Below are positions 37,080 through 46,752 of a stretch of 64,000 nt of DNA, in pieces (position 1 is the first letter of the stretch; every line of letters begins with the position of its first letter). Location of the stretch: assembly GCA_026260175.1 (NCBI GenBank), contig JAKCWW010000501.1, positions 35,818 through 99,817 of the forward strand, written 5' to 3'. Source of the stretch: Reticulitermes lucifugus (taxonomy: Eukaryota; Arthropoda; Insecta; Blattodea; Rhinotermitidae). The notes beneath the pieces are model-generated. The model saw nothing but the letters and a program-made list of their open reading frames with translations. It was not told the origin of the DNA and made no database searches. Both the position numbers and the translations under genes were made by a program.

Positions 37080-40000
37080 GGAATGTGAACTTTTATGAAA
37101 AATTTCTTATAATTAGTACCTTGATTTTACAACAAAGATTTATCACCATTGTGCAGTTTTCAGATTACCTTGCAGCAAGAAGAACACAGAGAGTGATAGT
37201 GTGAACTGGATTTATCTGGCCCCAGTAGCGGGTCCCATAAAAGGCAGGGGATTGCTTGACTAACTGAACAACTGGTATTATCTCAAGAAGACTCAGATTT
37301 CATGGAATTATGTGGTTTATGTTTTGAGAAGTAATGGGTATTTGCTTCTTTTCATTGAAATGCCAAAGAACCCATGGGGTACATTGTAGGGTTTAGGGAC
37401 AGAATATTTCCACAGTGTCAGTGTGTTATACTTCTGTGTTTGGCATTTCTAGAAACAAGCATAGAGTTTACAAATGAACCCACATCTTTCAAGCCCTGGG
37501 CCACTAACCTTTATGTTGGATGGAGGGCAATCCTGGGATTAGTTTAAAGAAAATATAATGTAAAATCCAAGATACTGAGCAGAAGTTGCATGACCAAATG
37601 TCCTTTTGAACACATTCATTAATAACAGAATTTTCTGTTGTTACATTCTGTTTTGAATTTTTTTTTTTCATGTGGAGCTTCTGTGATTGTTGTATAAAAA
37701 TATCTAGTTAATGAGCTTATTCAGGGTATGAAGAAAAAAGTTAATCTCAAGACTGAACTGAATTTGAGAATGCACCATTCTTATTTTATTTTACATAGTT
37801 AATTAATTAGTACCTATTGCCTGTGCTTGAGAACTGCTTCTTATTAATGCAGTTAAAGCATTTTGGATCTCGATAATACATTCACCTCCATTGTACTTTG
37901 TGTGTATTATTTATCTTCAGCTGCCAAGAATAACCTTAATGTGGGCAGACACTTTTCAGTGCATACATTTTCATGTTATGACCATTCATCTGTCTTTCTG
38001 TAATACCTTGTGAACTTACTAACAAATCCTCATGAAACTTGGCATGGATGTCATATCTGTAGATGCCATCCTACTTTTATAATTTGTAACTTGTTGCCAT
38101 TAGTAATACCAGACTCACAGCTTCCATAAGAGTGACACTGATGGTACTTTTATGGACTGATCTGGAAAGTCTGTGCAACTTCTGTCAATTTTTTTGATAG
38201 AATGTAAGACAGTAACATGGTAGCTGTGTGAAGTATATATTTAACGTTCTATGTGATGGAAGTCATTAATGAACTGGTAGAGCTGGAATGTGGAATTTTG
38301 TTTGGAGGTTGCTATATATATATATAAAGGATTGCTGCTACATATATACTTAACTTTGAAAACCATAATTTAGATTTTGGTGGATCCGTGTGAACTAGTA
38401 CATTTTGTCAGGCTGTATTTTACAAATGGTTGCTCACTTTGAGGGAACACATTATTTTTACTGATTTTACGTATTGGTATCATTATTGAGAAGTGGTTAT
38501 TTTTGTACCATAGTTTTGTTTAAAGTATGAAAATTTGTCAAATTTTTTGCTTAGAAACTTGTAGTGATAGCACCTTATCATGAACAAAATTTGTTGCGAT
38601 GCTTTAATATGTCTGTAGATTAAGTGAGAACAAGCTTGCAAGCTTCCTACAGTATATGAATATTGACTTATTTAAGTAAATTTTGGCTTTTAATTTTCTG
38701 TTGTAGGGGTGGTCTGTGTTTTCAGTGTCAGCAACCAAAATAGCAAGCAAAGCAACTGAAGGAGCCATTAAAATAGGAGGGATAGCATCTCAGAAGGTAG
38801 CTGATATAAGTGCTTCTGTCGGGGAAAAGGTAAGTGCTGTGGAATGCTCTTTTAGTATTTTTAAATCCCAGTTGCATGTGTAGTCCATATTTTTATGTCT
38901 GTTCTTTAGAAATGAGACCTCTAGCAGTTTGCTCTCGTCTTGTATTCTTTGTGATCTTTCAAGTGCTTCTTTCTGCCAAGAGGTTTCTCTACTGAAATTG
39001 TGTAGGCTTTTCCTTTTTCCCTAATTTTGTCCAGCCCATGGTAGCCTCCTAAATGTCACTATCCTAACAACTTCTGAAACCAGTGAACTTCCTTGTTATG
39101 TACAAAGGATGTTGAGCAAGTAAGGTCCCCTAGGTCATGAAAATTAAATAAGAAGTCATTACAGTGCTAAATGTAGCTTGTTTATTCCACCAGAGTATCA
39201 TTATTTTTCAGCATAATCGTCAAACACACTGATGAATTTGTCCCATCGTAGCATGAGTTTAGAAATTCCGTGACGGTAGAAAGTAGCCTCTTGCATTCTG
39301 GACTACTCAAAATAGCCATTTCCACTTCCTCATTACTGTGGAATCAGTGACCTCTTTGAAGTCTTGCTTCAGCAGTCCACAACCATTTCCTCCATTTATG
39401 CTGCATTCACATCTGTCCTTCATGTGCTGGGCCAACTGATGTGATCATCATTGCGGATGTAAATTTTACCATTTTTTGTCATGCTGCACTACCGTTATGC
39501 TATCACCATACATCTTTATGAATTGGTGGTAAATTTCATTGGGGAAACATGTTTTACCCGTAGAAACAGAATCAAACTGTGAGCTTCTTGAGGGGACCAA
39601 GTTTCAAAGGCCATTGCCATTGCACAGCAATTTATCCTATGTATAGCATCTGACTGACTGCCTGACTCTTGCACCTTGTTGCATGTCCCCCCCTTCCTAC
39701 AAGTTCCTCCTCCTTCTAAAAAGTAAAATGCTTTGTTAACATGGACTGTACAGGCTAAGGGACCTTACTTATTGAACATGCTTCATAATATTGCAGGGTG
39801 CATGCATCCCTCTTCTTATGTCCAAATATTTATGTGGTTACTGTTTTCATATATGGTACCTTATCCTTCAAAGTAGGAGACCATGTTTTTCACCCTCATC
39901 CAAAACAACATGAAAATTTTGTTCTTGATAAATTGTAGGTTTATGTTGATAGTGGCTTGGAAAGAAGATGGGCTGATAACAGTTTCTGAATGGAATAATA

Positions 40001-43000
40001 AAATGAATTTCCATAAATTTTTTTTGTCTTAATTTTGTCATGAATTTCATTATATGAGGTTCAGCATTGGAGTGGAGTGAAAACATATGCAATATTCATT
40101 CATAGTCATAAACAGTTTTTGACTGATTCTGTTATAAAGCAAGATTGAATTGAGTGTAAGTGATGTCAGATCCAGACAGTGCAAATACAGAAGTTTAAAG
40201 ATACTTCACACTGAGATGTATGTGGGCACTGTGATTGGCTTCTTGAAACTATGTCTGAGGACTGAAACAAAGGCACAGCCTGTGTGTGGTGTGTATTGAT
40301 GTCACTAATGCCTTTGTCAGCATGTCGAAAATTTTCTGTTTATTTTTGGTTCACTTCATAGATGTGTGAATATCATCATTCAATCTGGTGCTTAACCCTT
40401 ATTGTTTAATGGCATTGTAGATTCTTGCAGTTGAAATAGATAAAACATGTTATAATGTGGCTAGATAGCCTGTGTTCTTACATATCATGGACTCAGTACA
40501 TTTTGCTGATGAAATAGTGTTGTCAGGTCACACTGGGATCGTACTTCAGTTCTGAGAGTATTTATTCACTGATTAATGTCCGACATTGTTGACTCTTAAA
40601 TAATTATATTCAGTGTGATTGCTTAATTGGCTGTGTTGCTGATTACCAGATTTTCTAAAAATTCTTATAGCCATGTCATATTATCGAAATCAAATAGATA
40701 TTAAAGCTTTTCCACTTACTGAGAGGAGTGGACTGTCTCCTTTGTCATGCAGTTGTTGGTCAGTTCGGATTGTAGTGGATTCACTGTAGCCACGTGTTTC
40801 ACAGACCTGAACAGTGAGTTCCAGTGTCATTAGGGTTGAGTTTTATATGTATTTTATGTTAAAAACATAAAATTGTTAACTTCTGTTTTTGTAATTAAGA
40901 TTATAGACAGCATGGTTAATGTTTTAATTTGAGTGATGTATCCTTGTAATAAATCAAGACTGCATGTTATGTAGAGGTATTCACACACCCATAATTTATT
41001 TTTCACCCCTGCAATGATTTATTTTGTCCTGCATGACTATTTTATGGTTTTGTTCTGTCAGGTGAAGGAAGGAACGCTGCTAGAAGATGTCAGTACACAA
41101 GTCTCAAATCTTGCCACTAAGGTAACCGAATAAAATGTTGCAATGTCTCACATTTATTTCACTTACATATGTTTGAGTTAATATTATCTTAAGCTGTTCA
41201 CTTGCAGTTCATAAGTTAATATTTCTTGCAGTGCTAATACAAAATTCTTTGTTTGACATTCACATGGTGCAGAAAGTTAATGTATTGCACATCTGTTCCA
41301 TACAAGAAAATGCACTGCACTGGCATCACATTTATCTACATGTGTTGTGTGAGCCTCTGTAGGCTTTGGTCTTAAATGCCTAAAATATTTTCATCCAGAA
41401 AAATACATCATTATTTTTTACACTGTTCTTATTGAGGGTTTCAAAATGAGCCATCACTTCCCATGCTATGTACACTTGAATGTATGGAGGAATAACTTGG
41501 TGGATGGACTTAACCTTTTAATTTGCACTAAGCTGTATGTACCTAAACAATAAACAAGTTCAGTCACAAAATGTAATGTGTAGTAAGTTGTTGCATACAA
41601 TAATTATTTGTTATAGGTAGGAGATATAGGTAGGAGAGGATGGAAAGATATAGCAGGAACAAATACTGCTCCCTCTCCAACAATGGGAGACACTTCTGAT
41701 GGTATTTCCACTGAAAAATCTTCGTTGCTGTTAGAAGGGGGCAATGCACAAAGGTAACTTCAAAGCCTTTAATATACATCTTTTATATTCTAAACTTCTG
41801 GGCCCAGATGTTTAGAATAACTTGTGTATTGGGCCCAACCGAATGTGTGTTTCACTCACTCATTTGAGGATTGGAACCGATTGTGTCCCTGAAACAGTGC
41901 TTTTAGTTTTGTTTTAAATATGCTTCGCAAGAAGGTTGGCCTGCCATTCTTGTCTATGGTGGTGTGTGTGTGTGTTATCTTTCTGAGTGGATGTGGTGTA
42001 TTAAGGTAATGTAATTGAAGCACTGTGCTTGGACTATAGTACATGCTGTTTTCAAACATAGACATCCAAACTTTATTAACTGTATCTAAGATGAGCAATG
42101 GAACACTTACCAAAGAATTATGCTGAGTTAGTGTTGGTAGCCATATTTTGGGGGTTACAGTATTGGTATTGAGAAAATGTAGCATCTGGCCACTTGGCTG
42201 TGCACATATGCAGTCGTTATGATGTGATACACAGCCATAGATAGTTGAAACAAATCTCTTGCAGATACAGATTTATCCTAATTCCATTACAATCATACTG
42301 TGGAGGGTCTTAAAGGATTTTTTCTTATATTTTGTTAGATGTTAGAAAGTGTTTAGATAAAAGTTGATCTTGACAAGGTCAATATTGTGTGTTAAGCACC
42401 AGTTTGTAATAATGAACTGTTACTAAGAATGAAGTTAAATTTGAATTCCACATGAAGTAGGGGTTATACTTTACTACTGGTCTCAGCCAAAATAAAACTT
42501 GACAACTTTTGGTGTCGTGTCTCTCCTAACAAATATACCCTAACCACCTTGCTCTTCTTTCATGTACTTTGTGTACAGAATGCATAAAGATTTTGCTTTT
42601 TTTGCCTACATTTAGGAAGTGTGATTTTTTATATGACTCTTCTTACTACAGAAACCAAACAAAGGACAGCATTGGCACTCCATTGCTAAGTGATAACCAC
42701 GGAAGCTCGAGGGATGTGGAGGAATGGCTAAATTGGAATTCTGAAGAGAAACAGCAACATCCCAAGTAAGTTTAAAATTACGTAGTGTTAGGTTGCAATG
42801 CCTTGTTGCTGTGCACCTCTGAAAATTGCTACATTACTAACTTATCTAATCATATGTGAAGTCTGAGAGACAATTTAAATGTGGGATGCCACATAATTGC
42901 ATCAAAGTTTTCTCAATAAGTGTTTCATTTGAAAACTAGAAACAAAGTATATGAAGAGGATTTTTCTGGCTTGCATGCGTGCTGGTTGAAGATCCCATTT

Positions 43001-43862
43001 AAAATGGATTCCCACCTAAAATGGTGTAATGATTTGGTCCCAAAAAATATCCCGATACGGTCACTGTATTTTTATTCCCACTTTAGATGTGTATTTTTTA
43101 AGTTCAACATCCAAATCCATTGATGTGAATGTATTGAGTATGAAGTTTTGAGAACATTGAGTTGTTAGGCACTGTGCAGAGAAGGATGGAGAGGGGGGAG
43201 ATTTCTTGTCACTTGGGGCAGGATTTAAGCATCTGCTTGCCCAGCATCCAAATCTCGAATTGGTAGTTCTGACTTCTTTTCTGGTGGCAAAGTGTTTGGG
43301 GCATGGGGTTTACAGGCTACCAAAGAAATGGTCAGGAATCAGAATAAATTACATGTAGTGCACTTTATGTTACTCATATTCCGTGCAGTCATCTTACACA
43401 TACAAGTTTTACTTCAAATGCTGCACAAAGCAATTTTTTATGCTCCTACATGTGTCTAATGTATATTTACCACTTGCTGACATACAATACACTGCTTATG
43501 TCTTTGTAATATTGTGGCTCCCTGATGATGGCTACAATACGTAGCCGAAACCTATAGGAGCATAAAAAAATCGTTTTGTGCAGTAGTTGAAGTAAAACTT
43601 GTATGTATACATTGTAGTGTACTTATATGCTTTCATGTGACATAGGACAGTAAGCAGTCCAAAATCGTCTAATGACTGGGGCACTTGGCCTTCAGATTCT
43701 TCACTGGAAGGTGTTGGCAATGGATCATCTGCAAGGAAAGGGAAAAAGCAGACTGGGAGTGCAAAGGAAGGTTTGTTAATTGACTTAGCTGAGGACAAAG
43801 GGAATGACTGGAACTCCAAGTGGGATGATGATACATGGGAGATTTTAAATAAGAAAGATTAA
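26717..43862 (+). CDS. ArfGAP1: ArfGAP1, Arf GTPase-activating protein (spliced, 10 exons)
   Basis: Stimulates GTP hydrolysis on Arf1 at Golgi membranes and COPI vesicles. Splicing gives 458 codons. The start [13 protein letters not shown] matches vertebrate ArfGAP1 closely. ArfGAP zinc finger: Cys22, Cys25, Cys42, Cys45, with the arginine finger at Arg50 ([15 protein letters not shown]). The middle is Ser/Gly/Tyr-rich. An ALPS curvature-sensing helix ([17 protein letters not shown]..., about 232-270) spans the exon 5-6 junction; the [20 protein letters not shown] exon fits the second ALPS region. The C terminus has several Trp pairs (WLNW, WGTW, WNSKW) and acidic residues, like the delta-COP-binding tail of the family. 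The orthologue in Drosophila is usually called Gap69C. No missing key residue. Introns total more than 15 kb and are full of mobile elements. Confidence 0.95.
27290..27531 (+). repeat. SINE family A copy, diverged (ArfGAP1 intron 1)
   Basis: TTCGCTTCAGGGACGAGATT, TATCCAGGCCAGCTGTGGGG, GGGGTAAGGCAGTTATGGCA and ATGGTGTGGTGTTTAATTAA blocks follow the family order. Confidence 0.55.
28152..28350. repeat. compound triplet-repeat tract (CTG, GAT, CAA, CAG)
   Basis: CTG repeats at the left, interrupted GAT and CAA runs in the middle, CAG repeats at the right, so the two ends are inversely complementary. It produces long Leu-rich and Cys-rich artefact frames on the minus strand. Lies in ArfGAP1 intron 1. 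Confidence 0.9.
29336..29382. repeat. CTG/ACT triplet microsatellite
   Basis: Seven CTG-like units followed by five ACT units, about 140 bp before ArfGAP1 exon 2. Confidence 0.85.
29523..29690 (+). CDS. ArfGAP1: ArfGAP1 exon 2 (zinc finger)
   Basis: Acceptor TTTACAG before 29523. Fifty-six codons with the whole C-x2-C-x16-C-x2-C finger and the catalytic arginine, ending DIELEKMK. Donor GTATTT at 29691, phase 0. Confidence 0.97.
31057..31230 (+). repeat. SINE family B, first of two tandem copies
   Basis: Contains the B-box-like CCAGGTTCGATCTTGGGCC and GTGACACTGGGACAGGTTTG. The same blocks recur 232 bp downstream in the second copy (31286-31460). In ArfGAP1 intron 2. Confidence 0.6.
31286..31460 (+). 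repeat. SINE family B, second tandem copy
   Basis: CCCAGGATTGATCATAGGCC and GTGGCACTGGGACGGGTTAT match the first copy at 31057-31230. It ends at TCTCATATTTTG, 150 bp before ArfGAP1 exon 3. Confidence 0.6.
31610..31723 (+). CDS. ArfGAP1: ArfGAP1 exon 3
   Basis: Acceptor TTTCTAG before 31610. Codes for [14 protein letters not shown] ... [13 protein letters not shown], the end of the ArfGAP fold. Donor GTGAGA at 31724, phase 0. Confidence 0.96.
31799..31799. other. single ambiguous base
   Basis: One N between a C run and an A run in ArfGAP1 intron 3; not coding. Confidence 0.95.
32131..32399 (+). CDS. ArfGAP1: ArfGAP1 exon 4
   Basis: Acceptor TCTTCAG before 32131. Codes for [15 protein letters not shown], then a Ser/Gly/Tyr-rich linker ending NENALKPE. 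Donor GTAAGT at 32400, phase 2. Confidence 0.95.
32613..33425. mobile_element. Tigger/pogo-type non-autonomous DNA transposon, split by a SINE
   Basis: Terminal inverted repeats CAGTAGGCCCCCGATTTAAC and, inverted, GTTAAATCGAGGGCCTACTG. TA target duplications lie outside (32611-32612 and 33426-33427). No transposase. The interior is interrupted by the tRNA SINE at 32878-33278. TIR style and TA target are those of the pogo/Tigger group. Confidence 0.85.
32878..33278 (+). repeat. tRNA-derived SINE family C, full length, nested
   Basis: tRNA-like head with A-box-like TAGTGGTTAGCG and B-box-like GGTTCAATCCC (32931-32941). A 401-bp element flanked by perfect 14-bp target-site duplications TATACATTATAATA at 32864-32877 and 33279-33292. 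Inserted inside the Tigger-type element 32613-33425, so it is the younger of the two. Confidence 0.88.
33678..35800. repeat. fold-back element FB5, interrupted by a piggyBac element
   Basis: Arms of about 185 bp: left 33678-33862 and right 35618-35800 are inverse complements (for example TGGCCATATTCAAGTCAATGAC against GTCATTGACCTGTCAATGGCCA; GAGGAATTAAAATTTAAAAT against ATTTTAAACTTTAATTCCTC). Both arms hold decayed hammerhead-like cores. The loop contains the TTAA-flanked element 34019-35346. Lies in ArfGAP1 intron 4. Confidence 0.75.
34019..35346 (+). mobile_element. degenerate piggyBac-type transposon
   Basis: Flanked by TTAA target sites (34015-34018 and 35347-35350). The ends read CCTTTAAAGTACGGG and, inverted, CCCTATATGACCGTAC. 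Around 34690-34830 the plus strand codes for a Cys-rich stretch ([10 protein letters not shown]..., then [22 protein letters not shown]) typical of the C-terminal zinc-binding domain of piggyBac transposases. The rest of the transposase is gone. Confidence 0.8.
35918..36032 (+). CDS. ArfGAP1: ArfGAP1 exon 5
   Basis: Acceptor TTTTCAG before 35918. Codes for [15 protein letters not shown], matching the YVGFGNTPPP region of the vertebrate protein, and the first part of the ALPS helix, [11 protein letters not shown]. Donor GTGAGT at 36033, phase 0. Confidence 0.94.
36790..36816. repeat. (GT)n microsatellite
   Basis: AT then about 11 GT units in ArfGAP1 intron 5. Confidence 0.9.
37038..37080. repeat. 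(TAA)n microsatellite
   Basis: Around a dozen TAA/ATA units in ArfGAP1 intron 5. Confidence 0.9.
37081..38706. other. ArfGAP1 intron 5, remainder
   Basis: AT-rich intron DNA; a short (TA)n run near 38312-38328. No element boundaries recognised. Confidence 0.4.
38707..38829 (+). CDS. ArfGAP1: ArfGAP1 exon 6 (ALPS motif)
   Basis: Acceptor TTGTAG before 38707. Codes for [20 protein letters not shown] and on; Ser/Thr/Gly-rich polar face with bulky hydrophobics, as ALPS helices have. Donor GTAAGT at 38830, phase 0. Confidence 0.95.
39103..39785 (-). pseudogene. internally deleted mariner-type transposon
   Basis: Terminal inverted repeats: AAGTAAGGTCCC near the left end and GGGACCTTACTT near the right end, with TA outside both (39101-39102, 39786-39787). 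On the minus strand the C terminus reads [14 protein letters not shown] and then a stop, the typical W-KCI-GDYVEK ending of mariner-family transposases; [11 protein letters not shown] fits the N-terminal helix. The catalytic centre is missing. In ArfGAP1 intron 6. Confidence 0.65.
39786..41061. other. ArfGAP1 intron 6, remainder
   Basis: AT-rich; no recognised feature. Confidence 0.35.
41062..41121 (+). CDS. ArfGAP1: ArfGAP1 exon 7
   Basis: Acceptor TCTGTCAG before 41062. Twenty codons, [20 protein letters not shown], like the VKEGKIFDDVSSGVSQLASK stretch of vertebrate ArfGAP1. Donor GTAACC at 41122, phase 0. Confidence 0.93.
41617..41753 (+). CDS. ArfGAP1: ArfGAP1 exon 8
   Basis: Acceptor GTTATAG before 41617. 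Codes for [14 protein letters not shown], comparable to VQGVGSKGWRDVTT of the vertebrate protein, then a Ser/Thr-rich linker. Donor GTAACT at 41754, phase 2. Confidence 0.92.
42652..42765 (+). CDS. ArfGAP1: ArfGAP1 exon 9
   Basis: Acceptor CTACAG before 42652. Codes for the tail segment with [12 protein letters not shown], the first Trp pair. Donor GTAAGT at 42766, phase 2. Confidence 0.88.
43398..43606. repeat. fold-back element FB2 in last ArfGAP1 intron
   Basis: Arms of about 52 bp (43398-43449 and 43554-43606): ACATACAAGTTTTACTTCAA against TTGAAGTAAAACTTGTATGT. The right arm begins at the predicted cleavage site of the hammerhead-like motif at 43517-43561. The left arm holds a badly decayed counterpart on the minus strand. 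The element ends 39 bp before the terminal exon. Confidence 0.75.
43517..43561 (+). ncRNA. hammerhead-like ribozyme motif, sense in ArfGAP1 last intron
   Basis: Stem I strand GCTCC (43517-43521), core CTGATGA (43522-43528), extra T, stem II GGCTA (43530-43534) and TAGCC (43542-43546) around a 7-nt loop, GAAA (43547-43550), short stem III region CCTATA, predicted cleavage after A43556, then GGAGC (43557-43561), perfectly complementary to GCTCC. Core intact; stem III pairing is weakened at one position. Confidence 0.65.
43646..43862 (+). CDS. ArfGAP1: ArfGAP1 terminal exon 10
   Basis: Acceptor GACATAG before 43646, only 39 bp after the end of fold-back element FB2. Codes for NDWGTWPSD, a basic patch, [20 protein letters not shown] and a last Trp, then TAA at 43860-43862. 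Confidence 0.92.
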
Positions 43863-43947
43863 TATACATTCTATGAAAGGATTGACAGTAACTTCATCTG
43901 TGATGCAGTTTTCCAATGCTCTGCCAATGCATGAAAAAAAATTAAAA

Positions 43948-43953
43948 AATAAA
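43948..43953 (+). terminator. ArfGAP1: candidate poly(A) signal of ArfGAP1
   Basis: AATAAA in an A-rich stretch 86 bp after the ArfGAP1 stop codon. The A-rich context makes it less certain. Confidence 0.4.
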
Positions 43954-44298
43954 AAACAATTAGTCGCTGCTGCGTTAATGTCAAATTTATAGAAACTAAG
44001 ACACAGTATTTCATCATAATGCTGTTGGTCATGGAACCACAGTGGCCCTTACATGGTTTACAAGTAACTGTAAAGCCAAGTGCACCAATGAAGGAAACAT
44101 GTTTAGCCTTCTGGTGGTCATATCCAAAAATGTGTGATGCAAGCAATCATGGTGATGCAGAGAGACACAGATAATGTAGACAACACAAAGCATGAAGGTA
44201 AAATGTTTGTACAAATTAGTGGATATTATACCATATGGTGTATCGGAAAAGTAAAGTTATCAGAATGCCTATTGTCATAATGACCATTATTGACAATG

Positions 44299-44964
44299 CA
44301 GTACAATTCCTGTAATATGGCACTCCTGATAGTTTGGCACTTGAGGAAAGTAGTCCCAAGACTGGAAGTTCTGCTGTCCATAAATACCAGTGCATGTACT
44401 AATTCCATGACTTTTTCTTGGGTTATCTGGAGCTTGTGTCCATCAAGCTATTATAATGGCTTCAAAAGTCCAAAGGTGAGTAAACAAGTCACTGCTGGCA
44501 AAAGGAGACACGTAACTTTAACAATTCCTCTTAAAACTGAAATATTTAGGAGGGTTAAAATGGTGAAGGCCAAAGAGAGGTTATGGCTTCATACAACATA
44601 GGATTGTGAACTGTCTATGATAAACAGAAACGGAAGGACCAAGTATGATAGTGTGTGGCATCTAGCGAAAGTGTGAAGGACAGTACAAGCAACAGACATT
44701 GAAAGAGCCCTAATTACTGCAACTGAACAAGGTCTTGTATATGTGGTTTACAGCAAAGCATTCCGAAGGAAAACCCGTGACTTGGCCTGTGATAATTGAA
44801 AAAGCTAAGTCCTTTTATGATGAAATTAAAATTCATTCTCTGAGGCAGTAACAAAGAATTACCTGTAGGAACTTAAGTCAATATAGGTACTGTCTGATAA
44901 TCTGGAATATTTTAGTCTGGCACCTGTCTGGTCCTGTGGGTGCTGCATTAAAGGAATTCTACTG
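44299..44964 (+). pseudogene. deleted Tigger/pogo transposon with transposase N terminus
   Basis: Terminal inverted repeats CAGTACAATTCCTGTAAT and, inverted, ATTAAAGGAATTCTACTG, with TA after the right end. The plus strand codes from about 44457 for MASKVQ-like, then EQVTAGKRRHVTLTIPLKTE-like residues across a frameshift: the CENP-B-type helix-turn-helix start of Tigger transposases. The DDE catalytic part is absent. Related to 55692-56162. Confidence 0.75.
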
Positions 44965-45318
44965 TATTCAAAGTACAGATTACAAGTATCTCTCCTAAAT
45001 AAGGACTTTTTCTAAATGAAAATGACAACAGTTGATATTTAAAGGCTAACTGTTGTCAGCAGATTAACCTGCTGGAAGAATTTTGATACTGCTTGTATGT
45101 AGCACATGCAGCCCCTGTGCTTTGTGTTACTATACAGCATCATTACAATTTTACTGTATAGAAACCGTTATCAGCTTGTCTGCTTTGAACTGTGTAAGGA
45201 CCACACATTCTCAAGAATATAGATGGCAACATGTAACAAGGATCACACATTTCTCAAACCAACAAAATGCACACTTCTTATTTATTATATAAGATAACTT
45301 CTTTTTACAATAAAATGA

Positions 45319-45361
45319 GTCTGACATGTTTCGGTTCTCTATGGAACCATCATCAGGGACC
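45319..45361 (-). ncRNA. hammerhead-like ribozyme motif, FB3 left arm
   Basis: Minus strand: GGTCC, core CTGATGA, extra T, stem II GGTTC/GAACC, GAAA, palindromic stem III ACATGT, cleavage base C, then AGACT. Core and stem II are intact; one mismatch at the first pair of stem I. The right copy shows the ancestral GGACT, which pairs fully with GGTCC. Confidence 0.68.
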
Positions 45362-45637
45362 TATATCTTGAGTTACACAAATTTACAAAACAGCAAGTAA
45401 TGGCACATATTAAAAGTTAAAGATGTAAAATGTGGATTTTTTCAGTTGTTATTTGGAAGGACCACTGGTGTCAGAAGTATTGTTTATCTATGGAAGGCTA
45501 GAACTGTACTGTCCTAGCCTTCCTTCAGACACCAGTGGTCCTTCAAATAACAACTGAAAAAATCCACATTTTACATCTTTAACTTTTAATATGCGCCATT
45601 ACTTGCTGTTTTATAAATTTGTGTAACTCAAGATACG

Positions 45638-45681
45638 GGCGCCTGATGATGGTTCCATAGAGAACTGAAACATGTTGGACT
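45638..45681 (+). ncRNA. hammerhead-like ribozyme motif, FB3 right arm
   Basis: Plus strand: core CTGATGA 45643-45649, extra T, stem II GGTTC (45651-45655) with GAACT (45662-45666), GAAA 45667-45670, stem III ACATGT, cleavage base T45676, then GGACT. The 5' strand of stem I (GGGCGC) no longer pairs well. The core is intact. Confidence 0.65.
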
Positions 45682-45988
45682 GATTTTATTGTAAAAAGAA
45701 GTTATCTTATATAATAAATAAGAAGTGTGCATTTTGTTGGTTTGAGAAATATGTGATAAAATGAAAATGCACGGTACGAACAATATAAAGTTTGTGTAAC
45801 AAGGATGTAAGGGCAACATATGCTTTTGTTAAACAATAATGTTTCTGGCGTGTAAGATTTGGCATGACATTGGCCAGGGTGGTTTTGCATTGCCAGAAGT
45901 AATGCCTCTGTCAGTTTGAATAAATTTGTCATGCGTGTTGCTACCTTGAACATTGCAGTAAACAGACAAATAAGACAATATATATGTA

Positions 45989-46252
45989 CAGTAAGTCCTC
46001 ATTTAACGTTGGGGTTATGTTCGTGACAAATCACAGTGCAGAGAGGAGCGACATAGAATGGAGCATTTACTCCCCCCATAAGAATTAATTAAAATACCTG
46101 AGAGTCAGGACGTTGAAAGTCCCGTCAGCTGCCAGCAAAAACAACATAATCCGAGTCTGGGCAACGTTCATTGAATCTCTGGTCACTAAAATTTTTCAAT
46201 GTTAAAGTAAAAGAACATTGTGGGGGGGGGGACGTTAAGCAAGGACTACTCT
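45989..46252. mobile_element. short Tigger/pogo-type MITE
   Basis: Ends CAGTAAGTCCTCATTTAACG and, inverted, CGTTAAGCAAGGACTACTCT with TA outside both ends (45987-45988, 46253-46254). A 264-bp non-coding element. TIR style is the same group as 32613-33425. Confidence 0.75.
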
Positions 46253-46752
46253 TATTTTATGACAGGAATCATGATACAATAATTGTACATTATGTTTTTT
46301 AATCTCCTTTACAGGTGTAAGTAAATGATATCTTAGAACTTTTATATTTATGTGCATTTCAGTAACTTTGATTTCTGTTAATTATGGTACAAGTCCTTGC
46401 ACAGTTTAAAATTATATGTTCTTTAAGGTTCAGTATTCAGTAAAATTCAATATTTTGTGATGGGAATTCTGTATACACATGTATAAAAATGGTGTTCTAC
46501 AATAGAAAGGTATTAAGTTTTGGCATATTGGAACCAGTACTCCGAGTGGACCCCCCCCCCCTTACATTGGCAGGGAATTAACTACAGAAGGTCATATGTG
46601 CAGTAATGAATGTTCAGGTAGGTCTTAATGTTACAGTTACGTGTGTCTTTTTTTTTTATATTAGACATCCCCGTTGGTATGTAAATGCAAAAGTATATTT
46701 TACTCTTATCAGTAGTACAGTCACAACCAACACATACACTTGCGACACGTAA

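Larger units (their letters stand above)
45242..45757. repeat. fold-back element FB3, near-perfect 516-bp palindrome
   Basis: Outer ends ATCACACATTTCTCAAACC and GGTTTGAGAAATATGTGAT. Arms of about 230-245 bp are nearly identical apart from an 18-nt insertion and scattered changes. They close on an inner hairpin GGAAGGCTAG/CTAGCCTTCC with a 12-nt loop near 45500. Each arm holds one hammerhead-like motif. No coding capacity. Confidence 0.92.
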
